Below, piece after piece: positions 1-5,959 of a stretch of DNA of 5,959 nt (its first letter is position 1; each line of letters opens with the position of its first letter). The position numbers and the translations under genes were made by a program. The notes below the pieces were generated by a model. It was given only the letters and a program-made list of their open reading frames with translations, had not been told where the DNA came from and did not search any database. Source of the DNA: Planctomycetia bacterium (GTDB lineage Bacteria > Planctomycetota > Planctomycetia > Pirellulales > UBA1268); NCBI GenBank assembly GCA_009926295.1, contig RFPF01000194.1:1-5959 (forward strand), read 5' to 3'.

Positions 1-1569
1 CTCGGGGCGATCGACATCGGGTCGAACAGCGTGCGGCTGATGATCGTGGAGGTGCTGCGGGGAGGCGCCTACCGAATCCTCGACGAGGAGCGGGAGCCCA
101 CGCGGCTCGGCCGCAGCGTCTCCTCCCACGGCCGTCTCGACGACGAGTCGATCGACCGCTCGGTCGAGGCCCTGCGCACGTTCAAGAAGATCGCCGCCGG
201 CTACCAGGTTTCGGCCCTGCGCGTGATCGCCACCTGCGCCGTGCGCGAGGCCCGCAACGGGCCGGAGTTCTGCCGGCGCGTCCGCGAGGAGGTGGGCCTC
301 GAGGTGGAGGTGATCCCGGGAGACCGCGAGGCCCGCCTCGCCTTCTCGAGCGTTCAGCATGCCTTCGATTTGTCGGGCAGGAACGTGATCGTGGCCGACA
401 TCGGAGGCGGCAGCACGGAGATCATCTTCGCCACCGGAGGTCTCATCGAGTCGATCTTCTCGACACCCCTCGGCGCGGTTCGGCTGACCGAGCAGTTCGG
501 GCTCGGGGAGAGCGTCGCGCCCGCCGACCTCGAACGGCTCGCGAAGGAGGTCGACGCCTGCCTCAAGAAGCGGACCTCGCGCCCGCTCTTCGCCCCGCAC
601 TTTCTCGTCGGCTCGGGCGGGACCTTCACGACCCTCGCCGAACTGATCATGGCCGCGAAGAAGCAGGTCGACGTGCCGGTCGCGGGCTACAAGGTGTCGC
701 AGGCTGAGGTTCGGCACCTCCTCGACCGCCTCGGAAAGATGCCGCTGCGGGCCCGCCGGGGCATGGCCGGCATGACCCCAGACCGCGCCGACATCATCCT
801 CGCAGGCCTCACGATCGTCGACGCACTACTCACGCGGTTCCGCGTCAACACGCTCGTGATCCACACCCGTGGCGTGCGCGACGGACTCGTCCGCGAAATG
901 ATCGAGGAACTGCTCGGCGGCGAGGCCGCCGACGCGGCCGATCCCCGGCACCGTGACGAGGCGATCGAGAGGCTCGCCGCGGCGTGCTCCGGCGAGATCG
1001 AGCACGGCCGGCACGTGGCGCTCCTGGCGGGCCGGATCTACGAGCAGCTCGCCGGACCGCTCGAACTCCCGCCCGGCGACCGGTCGCTCCTCGAGATCGC
1101 GGCGAGGCTGCAGGACGTGGGCTACGTGATCAATTACGACCAGCACCACAAGCACAGCTACCACCTGATCCGCAACAGCCGACTGCCCGGAGTCCGCGCG
1201 CACGATCTCGAGATCATCGCGAACGTGGCCCGCTACCACCGCGGCGCCCATCCCAAGCGCAAACACGAGAACTTGTCCCGCATCTCCGCCGAGGACCAGC
1301 AGCGCGTGCAGCGCATGGCGGCGATCCTCCGCCTCGCCGGCGGCCTCGACCGCAGCCGTTCCCAGCAGGTGCGCGACGTGGTCGCCCGCGTCGCCGACGA
1401 GTGCGTCGTGCTGGCGATCGTGGCCGACGAGGAGCCGCAGGTCGACATCTGGGGCGCCGAGCGCCGCACCGAACTCTTCGAGAAGGCGTTCGGGCTGCCG
1501 ATAGCCGTCCGCTGGGACAGAGCCCCGAAGGACAAGCCCGCCAAACGCCCGGCCAGGCCGAAAAAATAG
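1..1569 (+). CDS. ppx: Exopolyphosphatase / pppGpp phosphohydrolase, Ppx/GppA family (5' end outside the window)
   Basis: Members of this family remove terminal phosphate from polyphosphate and/or convert pppGpp to ppGpp in the cytoplasm. The frame is open from base 1 and gives 522 residues, numbered here from base 1. The phosphate-binding motif DIGSNS is at residues 5-10, so the start codon lies upstream and the GTG at base 31 is internal. Further family signatures are ATCAVREARN (77-86), the EARL segment with E110 as the likely catalytic glutamate, the second phosphate motif DIGGGSTE (133-140) and GSGGT (204-208). From about residue 330 there is a C-terminal HD-like domain (HGRHV, then NYDQHHKHSYHLI and RYHR). 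The protein ends in a Lys/Arg/Pro-rich tail. The canonical HD pair reads QD at 371-372 (base 1111), so a metal ligand is probably lost in that domain. The length is close to E. coli Ppx (about 513 residues), so few residues are missing. Ppx versus GppA specificity cannot be settled from sequence alone. Confidence 0.95.
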   Translation, partial: LGAIDIGSNSVRLMIVEVLRGGAYRILDEEREPTRLGRSVSSHGRLDDESIDRSVEALRTFKKIAAGYQVSALRVIATCAVREARNGPEFCRRVREEVGLEVEVIPGDREARLAFSSVQHAFDLSGRNVIVADIGGGSTEIIFATGGLIESIFSTPLGAVRLTEQFGLGESVAPADLERLAKEVDACLKKRTSRPLFAPHFLVGSGGTFTTLAELIMAAKKQVDVPVAGYKVSQAEVRHLLDRLGKMPLRARRGMAGMTPDRADIILAGLTIVDALLTRFRVNTLVIHTRGVRDGLVREMIEELLGGEAADAADPRHRDEAIERLAAACSGEIEHGRHVALLAGRIYEQLAGPLELPPGDRSLLEIAARLQDVGYVINYDQHHKHSYHLIRNSRLPGVRAHDLEIIANVARYHRGAHPKRKHENLSRISAEDQQRVQRMAAILRLAGGLDRSRSQQVRDVVARVADECVVLAIVADEEPQVDIWGAERRTELFEKAFGLPIAVRWDRAPKDKPAKRPARPKK

Positions 1570-1636
1570 GCCGGCGAATTTCCCAAGTTTCCCCGCCGGA
1601 AACGCCGATGTACCCCGGAGAGTCCGTGCCGCCTCC

Positions 1637-1640
1637 GAGG
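1637..1640 (+). promoter_or_regulatory. Shine-Dalgarno-like GAGG deciding the start at 1647
   Basis: GAGG lies six bases before the ATG at 1647. It supports that start over the in-frame ATG at 1608, which has only a weak GGA upstream and would place an uncharged Pro-rich extension ahead of the signal peptide. Confidence 0.45.
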
Positions 1641-1646
1641 CTTCCC

Positions 1647-1973
1647 ATGCTGCGCTTCGCCAGTCTCACGTTCGCGCTGCTGGCGTGCCCCGTGGCCATG
1701 GCCGCGGACGTCAGTCGCGTTGGCGAGCCGAAGCCGCTGTCGCACGGCACCCCGCAGCGGCAGGCTCCGTACGCACCGGGCCGCTCGCCCTACGTGACGA
1801 GCCACGGGCGGCCGCGGTACTTCGTGCCGCCGACGAACCCGCGGACGCCCACGTGGAAGTGGAAGATGTACGGCCTTCCGCCGGGCGTGAAGCCGGGCGA
1901 CTGGCCCGTCTACGCCCCGTTCGGCTTCGGCGGCTACCGCTTCCCCGCCGTCGGCGCGCAAGCCTACCGCTGA
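1647..1973 (+). CDS. Small secreted Tyr/Pro/Gly-rich protein of unknown function
   Basis: I do not recognise a family. The 108-residue product begins with a textbook signal peptide: a short n-region with Arg3, a hydrophobic core at residues 4-16, and a likely signal peptidase I site after AMA (17-19) or MAA (18-20). LLAC at 11-14 weakly resembles a lipobox, but the Leu at -2 and the following Pro make lipidation less likely. The mature part is polar and basic, rich in Pro, Tyr, Gly and Trp, with no Cys after the signal peptide. It carries the aromatic block TPTWKWKMYGLPPG (67-80) and ends near YAPFGFGGYRFP. Export to the periplasm or cell surface is the only supported role. It lies 77 bases after the ppx stop and seven bases before a large inverted repeat. 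The in-frame ATG at 1608 is a less likely start. The signal peptide, RBS and intact frame argue for a real gene, but no homologue was checked. Confidence 0.62.
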   Translation: MLRFASLTFALLACPVAMAADVSRVGEPKPLSHGTPQRQAPYAPGRSPYVTSHGRPRYFVPPTNPRTPTWKWKMYGLPPGVKPGDWPVYAPFGFGGYRFPAVGAQAYR

Positions 1974-1984
1974 CGATCGCGCAG

Positions 1985-2002
1985 GACAGGCTTCGGCCTG
2001 TC
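1985..2002. repeat. Left terminal hairpin of the inverted-repeat element
   Basis: GACAGGC and GCCTGTC form a perfect 7-bp stem closed by TTCG, which is the stable UUCG tetraloop in RNA. It begins 12 bases after the stop codon at 1973. It could serve as a transcript end or 3' stabiliser for the secreted-protein mRNA, but no T-tract follows, so it is not a standard intrinsic terminator. GCAG immediately precedes it at 1981-1984. Confidence 0.7.
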
Positions 2003-2352
2003 ATGCCTGGTTGGAAGCGCGCCGGATCGGGGTTGCCCCATGCCATCTCGCCGGACGCTCACTACGGCCATCCTGGCCTCCGCTCGCTCGGATCTGCCTG
2101 CGCTGCGCCATCCATGGCTTCGCTGGTCAGATACGCCGTCTCAATGGTACGGGGGCAACCCCTCGCCTCCCCGATTCCAGTTGAGGAGGCTTCGGGCTCC
2201 CCGCGTCCCGGGAGCCGGCGTGAGTCACCAGCGGAGCCATGGATGGCGCAGCGCCTGTGACTCCGAGCGAACGAAGCCCACGGAGGGGCGCAGTGAGCGT
2301 CCGGCGACGGGATATGGGGAGCCCGAAGCCGGCGCGCATGGCTCGAGGCAGT

Positions 2353-2370
2353 GACAGGCTGCAGCCTGTC
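2353..2370. repeat. Right terminal hairpin of the inverted-repeat element
   Basis: GACAGGCTGCAGCCTGTC is a perfect 18-base palindrome containing a PstI-type CTGCAG core. It mirrors the hairpin at 1985-2002. It is followed by CTAC (2371-2374), so the minus strand reads GTAG directly 5' of the hairpin. That matches the arrangement of E. coli REP sequences recognised by RAYT proteins. It lies 48 bases upstream of the exonuclease start codon. Confidence 0.7.
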
Positions 2371-2418
2371 CTACCGGGGTGAGTTGGGCGACACGGCGGC
2401 AGGCCCTACGCTACGGGC

Positions 2419-3486
2419 ATGGCCGACCTGCTCGAACTCACGCCCGCGGGCCTCTACTGCCGGCAGGGCGATTTTTACGTCGATCCCTGGCGGCGCGTGC
2501 CGCGGGCGATCGTCACGCACGCACATTCGGACCATGCGCGGCCCGGCTGCGACCGCTACCTGTGTGCGGCCCGGGGCAAGCTCGTGCTGCGGGAGCGGAT
2601 CGGCGGATCGGCGGCGATCGACACCCTCCGCTTCGGCGAGTCGATCTCTATCGACGGCGTGAGGGTGTCGTTTCATTCCGCGGGGCACGTGCTCGGGTCG
2701 GCACAGGTGCGGATCGAGCACGCCGGCATCACGTGGGTGGTGACCGGCGATTACAAGCTGCAGGCCGATCCGACCTGCGACCCGTTCGAGCATGTCGAGG
2801 CCGACGTCTTCGTGACGGAATCCACGTTCGGGCTGCCGATCTACCGCTGGGCCGAGCCGGAGACGGTGGCCGCGGCGATCAACGCGTGGTGGCGGGAGAA
2901 CCAGGCGGCGGGCCGGACGAGCGTGATCCTCGCCTACGCGCTCGGCAAGGCGCAGCGCATCGCGGCCCTTGTCGATCCGTCGATCGGGCCGATCGTGGCG
3001 CACGGCGCCGTCATGAAGATGGTGCGGGCCTACCGCGACAGCGGTGTGCGGCTGCCGCCGATCGACGGCGTACCGCCGCGGGCGCGGCGGGTCGGTGACG
3101 GCCGGGCGCTCGTCATCGCGCCGCCATCGGTGGCCGGCAGCCGCTGGCTACGGCTGTTCGGCGAGACGCGCGTGGCGCCCGCGTCGGGCTGGATGACCGT
3201 GCGCGGGATCCGCCGGCGGCGGGGCTGCGAGCGCGGGTTCATCCTCTCCGACCACGCCGACTTCCCCGGACTGCTCGCCGCGATCGAGGCGTCGCGGGCC
3301 CGGCGGGTGCTGGTGACGCACGGCGCGAGCGACTCGCTCGCCCGGCTGCTGCGCGAACGCGGGCTCGACGCCGCACCGCTCGCCACGCAGTTCACCGGCG
3401 AGCCTCCCCCCGACGACGACGGCCCGGCGGACGACGATCCGCCGACCGCGACCGATTCCGAGGCCGCCGTCGGGGAGGCCGCATGA
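2419..3486 (+). CDS. DNA ligase-associated exonuclease (metallo-beta-lactamase / beta-CASP family)
   Basis: This is a 355-residue metal-dependent DNA nuclease of the SNM1/Artemis/CPSF-73 superfamily, of the type encoded beside bacterial ATP-dependent ligases and often mislabelled as an mRNA 3'-end processing factor. All expected metal ligands are present: HAHSDH at 34-39, H90 in SAGHVLGS, D111 in TGDYK, H279 in SDHADF and H301 in VTHGA. The signatures TESTFGLP (133-140) and YALGKAQRI (173-181) also fit the subfamily. The likely role is trimming DNA ends before ligation. The tail from about 328 is unusual, being rich in Asp, Pro and Ala with two DDD runs. No good ribosome-binding site precedes the ATG, and only 44 bases separate it from the inverted repeat, so the promoter must lie in or next to that element. 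The stop overlaps the ligase start by four bases (ATGA at 3483-3486), which indicates one operon. Confidence 0.95.
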   Translation: MADLLELTPAGLYCRQGDFYVDPWRRVPRAIVTHAHSDHARPGCDRYLCAARGKLVLRERIGGSAAIDTLRFGESISIDGVRVSFHSAGHVLGSAQVRIEHAGITWVVTGDYKLQADPTCDPFEHVEADVFVTESTFGLPIYRWAEPETVAAAINAWWRENQAAGRTSVILAYALGKAQRIAALVDPSIGPIVAHGAVMKMVRAYRDSGVRLPPIDGVPPRARRVGDGRALVIAPPSVAGSRWLRLFGETRVAPASGWMTVRGIRRRRGCERGFILSDHADFPGLLAAIEASRARRVLVTHGASDSLARLLRERGLDAAPLATQFTGEPPPDDDGPADDDPPTATDSEAAVGEAA

Positions 3487-5103
3487 GGGAGTTTGCGGCG
3501 CTCTACTGGCGGCTCGACGCGACGACGAGCACCACCGAGAAGCTCGCGGCGCTCACCGATTACTTCCGTACCGCGCCGGACGACGACGCCGCGTGTGCGC
3601 TGCGGCTCCTCGCGGGAGGCCGGCAGTCGCGGGGGATGTCCACGACGCTGCTCCGCGAGTGGGCCGCGGAAGCGGCGGGCATTCCGCTGTGGCTGCTGGA
3701 GGAGTGCTACGCGCAGGTCGGCGACCTTGCGGAGACGCTGGCCCTCGTCCTGCCTCATGGCGAGATCGAGGCTGCCGTGGACCACCGCGGCCTCGCCGGC
3801 TGGATCCGCGACACGGTCGAGCCGCTGCGGCACGCCGACGACGCGCGGAAGAAGGAGCTCGTCCACGACGCGTGGCGGCGACTCGGGCCCGACGAGCGGA
3901 TCGTGTGGCACAAACTGCTCACGGGCGGCTGCCGTGTCGGCGTCTCGCGGACGCTCGTCGCGCGGGCGCTCGCGGAGGTGGCCGGCATCGATGCCGCCGT
4001 GATGACGCACCGGCTCATGGGCGGCGTCGAGACCGCCGCCGACTACCACCGGCTCTTCTCCACGGAGCCGACGGAGGCCGACTCGCAGCGGCCCTATCCC
4101 TTCTTTCTCGCCACCGCGCTCGACGAGCCGCCGGAGTCGCTCGGGCAACCGACGGAATGGCAGGCGGAGTGGAAGTGGGACGGGGCACGGGTTCAGATCG
4201 TACGCCGCGGTGGGGGCTGCTCGGTCTGGACGCGGGGCGAGGAACTGGCGAACGAGTCGTTTCCCGAGATCGTCGCCGCGGCCGCAGCCCTGCCCGACGG
4301 CACCGTGCTCGACGGCGAATTGCTGGCGGTCCGCGCGCAGACCCTGCTGGGATTCACGGCGCTCTCCAAGCGGATTGGCCGCCGCCGCGCGACGAAGAAG
4401 GTGCTCGCCGAGGTCCCCTGCGCCTTCGTGGCCTACGATCTGCTCGAGGCGGAGGGACACGACCTCCGGGGCCTGCCCCTCGCCGAGCGGCGGCCGATCC
4501 GCTTGGACCCTGCCGACGTTTCCCGCCGGCGGCGCCACGCTGCAGCTCTCGCCGCGGATCGACGCCGAGACATGGGCCGAGCTCGCGGCGGCCCGGGCGA
4601 CGGCCCGCGAGCGCGGCGTCGAGGGGCTGATGCTCAAGCGTCTGGCCAGCGGCTACGGCACGGGCCGCACCCGCGGCGACTGGTGGAAGTGGAAGATCGA
4701 GCCGCTCGAGATCGACGCCGTGCTCCTCTACGCGCAGGCGGGGCACGGCCGGCGGGCCGGGCTCCACAGCGACTACACGCTCGGCGTATGGCACGAGGGA
4801 CGGCTCGTGACGATCGCCAAGGCCTACTCCGGGCTCACCGACGCCGAGATCGTGGAGGTGGACCGGATCGTCCGCACGACCACGCTCGAGAAGCACGGGC
4901 CGGTGAGGATCTGCTCGCCGACGCTCGTGTTCCAACTGGCGTTCGAGGGGGTGTCGCGCTCGACCCGGCACAAGGCGGGAGTGGCGGTGCGGTTTCCCCG
5001 GATCGTGCGCTGGCGGCGCGACAAGCAGCCCGCCGACGCCAACTCGCTCGCGGACCTCGTGGCGTTGATCGACGCCGTCGCGACTCCGGGGGACGCGTCA
5101 TGA
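3483..5103 (+). CDS. ATP-dependent DNA ligase, repair-cluster type, interrupted by a frameshift near 4508
   Basis: The enzyme seals DNA nicks through a lysyl-AMP intermediate. The first part runs in frame from ATG 3483 to about 4508 (342 residues). It has an N-terminal ligase domain at about 1-200, motif I EWKWDG with nucleophile K231 (bases 4173-4175), TRGEE (250-254), motif III DGEL (277-280) and motif IIIa FVAYDLL (315-321). The rest lies in the next frame from about 4510 to the TGA at 5101-5103 (197 residues). It has motif IV EGLMLK (4621-4638), motif V WWKWK (4681-4695), the OB-fold, and RFPRIVRWRRDK as motif VI (4990-5025). Together they give about 539 residues, a normal length for this family, so nothing large is missing. 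Unrepaired, the product would lack motifs IV-VI and the OB domain and should be inactive. GGGGAGG at 3472-3478 is a good ribosome-binding site for the ATG at 3483. The gene overlaps both neighbours by four bases. Confidence 0.93.
4500..4512 (+). other. Frameshift site inside the ligase gene
   Basis: Coding similarity leaves the first frame after residues AERRPIRLD and resumes one frame on at LPTFPAGGATLQLSP. Either one extra base lies in the CCC at 4508-4510, or two bases are missing. A lost GA after TTGGA would restore RRPIRLETLPTF, which fits the family pattern of a Leu-Glu helix end here. The local sequence is not a recognised slippery site. Confidence 0.82.
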
Positions 5104-5959
5104 CGCGGGTGCGCGTCTCCCGCCGGCCGGTCCGCGGCGCGTCGCCGGAGCGCGCGACGATCACGGCGTGGTATCGCGGCCGCGGCTGGACGCCGTTTCC
5201 CTTCCAGGCCGAGGTCTGGGATGCGATGGCCGCCGGCCAAAGCGGCCTCGTCCATGCCCCGACCGGCACGGGCAAGACGCTCGCCGCCTGGCTCGGCGCC
5301 CTCGAGCGATCGCGGACGGCAGCGGACGGCGCGGCGCCAGAGCCCGGGGTGCGCGTGCTCTGGGTGACGCCGCTCAAGGCGCTCGCGAGCGACACCGTGC
5401 AGGCGCTCGAGGAGCCGCTGCGCGGTCCGGACGGTGTCGCGCCGGGCTGGACGGTGGGCCTGCGCACGGGCGACACGTCGGCCGCCGACCGGCGGCGGCT
5501 CAAGTCGGCCTGGCCGCCGGCGCTCGTGACCACGCCCGAGTCGCTCTCGATTCTCCTGTCGCTCGACGACGCCCGCGAGATCTTCGCCCCGCTCCAAACC
5601 GTGATCGTGGACGAATGGCACGAGCTCCTGGCGACGAAGCGCGGCGTGCAGACCGAGCTCGCGCTGGCCCGGCTCCGCAGCCTCCGGCCAGGGGCCGTGA
5701 CGTGGGGCCTGTCGGCGACGTTGGCGAACCTCGCAGAAGCGGTCTCCGCCCTCGTCGGCCCCGCGGGGACAGCCGATTCGCGGCTGGTGTCAGCCACGAT
5801 CGAACGTCGGCTGTCGATCGAGACGCTCGTGCCCGAGCCGATGGAACGGTTTCCGTGGGCCGGCCACATGGGCATGAGGCTCCTGCCGCAGGTCGTGGCT
5901 GCGATCGACCGCGCGGCCACGACACTCGTGTTCACCAACACGCGGTCGCAGGCGGAACG
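5100..5959 (+). CDS. Ligase-associated DEXH-box DNA helicase, Lhr-Core type (3' end outside the window)
   Basis: This is an ATP-dependent superfamily 2 helicase expected to unwind or translocate on DNA during repair. The first 286 residues are visible and cover RecA-like domain 1 and the start of domain 2. The motifs, in order, are: a Q-motif-like FPFQAEVW (33-40), Walker A APTGTGKT (53-60), motif Ia TPLKALASD (90-98), motif Ib TTPESLS (144-150), the DEWH box (171-174, base 5610), motif III GLSAT (203-207) and motif IV LVFTNTRSQAE (276-286). Lhr-Core helicases run to about 800 residues or more, so well over half lies beyond the edge. The start is fixed by ATGA at 5100-5103, which overlaps the ligase stop, with a G-run (5088-5092) seven bases upstream. 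The frame is also open upstream through the ligase, so automated calling may extend this gene wrongly to 3483. Confidence 0.95.
   Translation, partial: MTRVRVSRRPVRGASPERATITAWYRGRGWTPFPFQAEVWDAMAAGQSGLVHAPTGTGKTLAAWLGALERSRTAADGAAPEPGVRVLWVTPLKALASDTVQALEEPLRGPDGVAPGWTVGLRTGDTSAADRRRLKSAWPPALVTTPESLSILLSLDDAREIFAPLQTVIVDEWHELLATKRGVQTELALARLRSLRPGAVTWGLSATLANLAEAVSALVGPAGTADSRLVSATIERRLSIETLVPEPMERFPWAGHMGMRLLPQVVAAIDRAATTLVFTNTRSQAE

Larger units (their letters stand above)
1981..2374. repeat. Large imperfect inverted repeat, REPIN/MITE-like intergenic element
   Basis: Nearly the whole gap between the secreted-protein gene and the exonuclease gene is one palindromic element. The left arm (about 1981-2170) aligns with the reverse complement of the right arm (about 2185-2374) around a 14-base centre (2171-2184). 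By hand alignment about three quarters of the positions match, with few small indels. Perfect blocks include 2048-2063 with 2292-2307 (16 bases), 2100-2119 with 2235-2254 (20 bases) and the innermost GCCTCC/GGAGGC at 2165-2170 and 2185-2190. Both ends carry a 7-bp-stem hairpin of GACAGGC and GCCTGTC. A smaller hairpin lies inside the right arm (2195-2201 with 2210-2216). I see no transposase gene and no obvious target-site duplication. As RNA it could form a very long hairpin and might act as a transcription barrier between the flanking genes. Open frames inside it are by-products of GC-rich sequence. The remaining bases of the gap, 1974-1980 and 2375-2418, hold nothing I can call. Confidence 0.85.

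Noticed and set aside
1571..1599. CCGGCG/CGCCGG stem just after the ppx stop as a terminator
   Set aside because: The stem is only 6 bp with a 17-base loop and no T-tract, so it is too weak to call.
2040..2354. Open frames of about 70-190 codons on both strands within the inverted repeat
   Set aside because: They read straight through a palindromic non-coding element, lack ribosome-binding sites and domains, and mirror each other because the arms are complementary.
2384..2412. Promoter-like TTGGGC, 17-base spacer, TACGCT ahead of the exonuclease gene
   Set aside because: Only about half of the consensus positions match, and it would imply a leader of just a few bases. It is expected by chance, although it would fit the missing ribosome-binding site.
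1974..2418. CRISPR array, tRNA or riboswitch in the intergenic gap
   Set aside because: There are no regularly spaced direct repeats, no cloverleaf and no known aptamer signature. The structure is explained by the inverted repeat.
4500..4512. Programmed ribosomal frameshifting in the ligase
   Set aside because: There is no slippery heptamer, no in-frame stop at the shift and no rare-codon stall signal. A sequence error or recent mutation is simpler.
3030..4637. Long minus-strand open frame (535 codons) antisense to the exonuclease and ligase
   Set aside because: It opposes two genes with clear catalytic motifs, is Arg/Pro/Gly-rich low-complexity sequence, and is typical of GC-rich antisense frames.
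4835..5941. Minus-strand open frame (368 codons) antisense to the ligase end and helicase
   Set aside because: Same reason: the + strand encodes helicase motifs throughout, and the antisense product is Arg/Ser-rich with no recognisable domain.

Overview
The window is very GC-rich (roughly 70% by eye), and all genes lie on the + strand. It looks like the chromosome of a high-GC bacterium. A planctomycete is my best guess, from the gene content, the small Tyr/Pro-rich secreted protein and the style of the intergenic repeat. This is an inference; no rRNA or other phylogenetic marker is present.

Layout. Bases 1-1569 hold a Ppx/GppA exopolyphosphatase that lacks only its first few codons, with a C-terminal HD-like domain. 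Bases 1647-1973 encode a 108-residue secreted protein of unknown function. Bases 1974-2418 carry no gene. Almost all of that gap (1981-2374) is one large imperfect inverted repeat with two arms of about 187 bases around a 14-base centre. Each end carries a short perfect hairpin next to a GTAG/GCAG tetranucleotide, which makes the element resemble an oversized REP/REPIN or MITE-type repeat.

From 2419 to the right edge runs a tightly packed DNA-repair operon: a beta-CASP metallo-beta-lactamase exonuclease (2419-3486), an ATP-dependent DNA ligase (3483-5103) and a DEXH-box Lhr-Core-type helicase (5100 to the edge, truncated). Both junctions are 4-base ATGA overlaps, so translation is probably coupled. 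This is the known ligase-associated repair cluster. Its usual fourth member, a metallophosphoesterase endonuclease, is not in the window and may lie downstream.

The ligase is interrupted. Motifs I to IIIa are in one frame up to about 4508, and motifs IV to VI are in the next frame from about 4510. The helicase is in the same frame as the ligase N-terminal half, and that frame has no stop from 3483 to the window edge. Naive gene calling would therefore report a false ligase-helicase fusion. The preserved downstream motifs and preserved ATGA overlap suggest a sequencing error or a very recent mutation.

The best candidates for something undescribed are the long palindromic element and the ligase frameshift. 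The operon itself is a recognised system.
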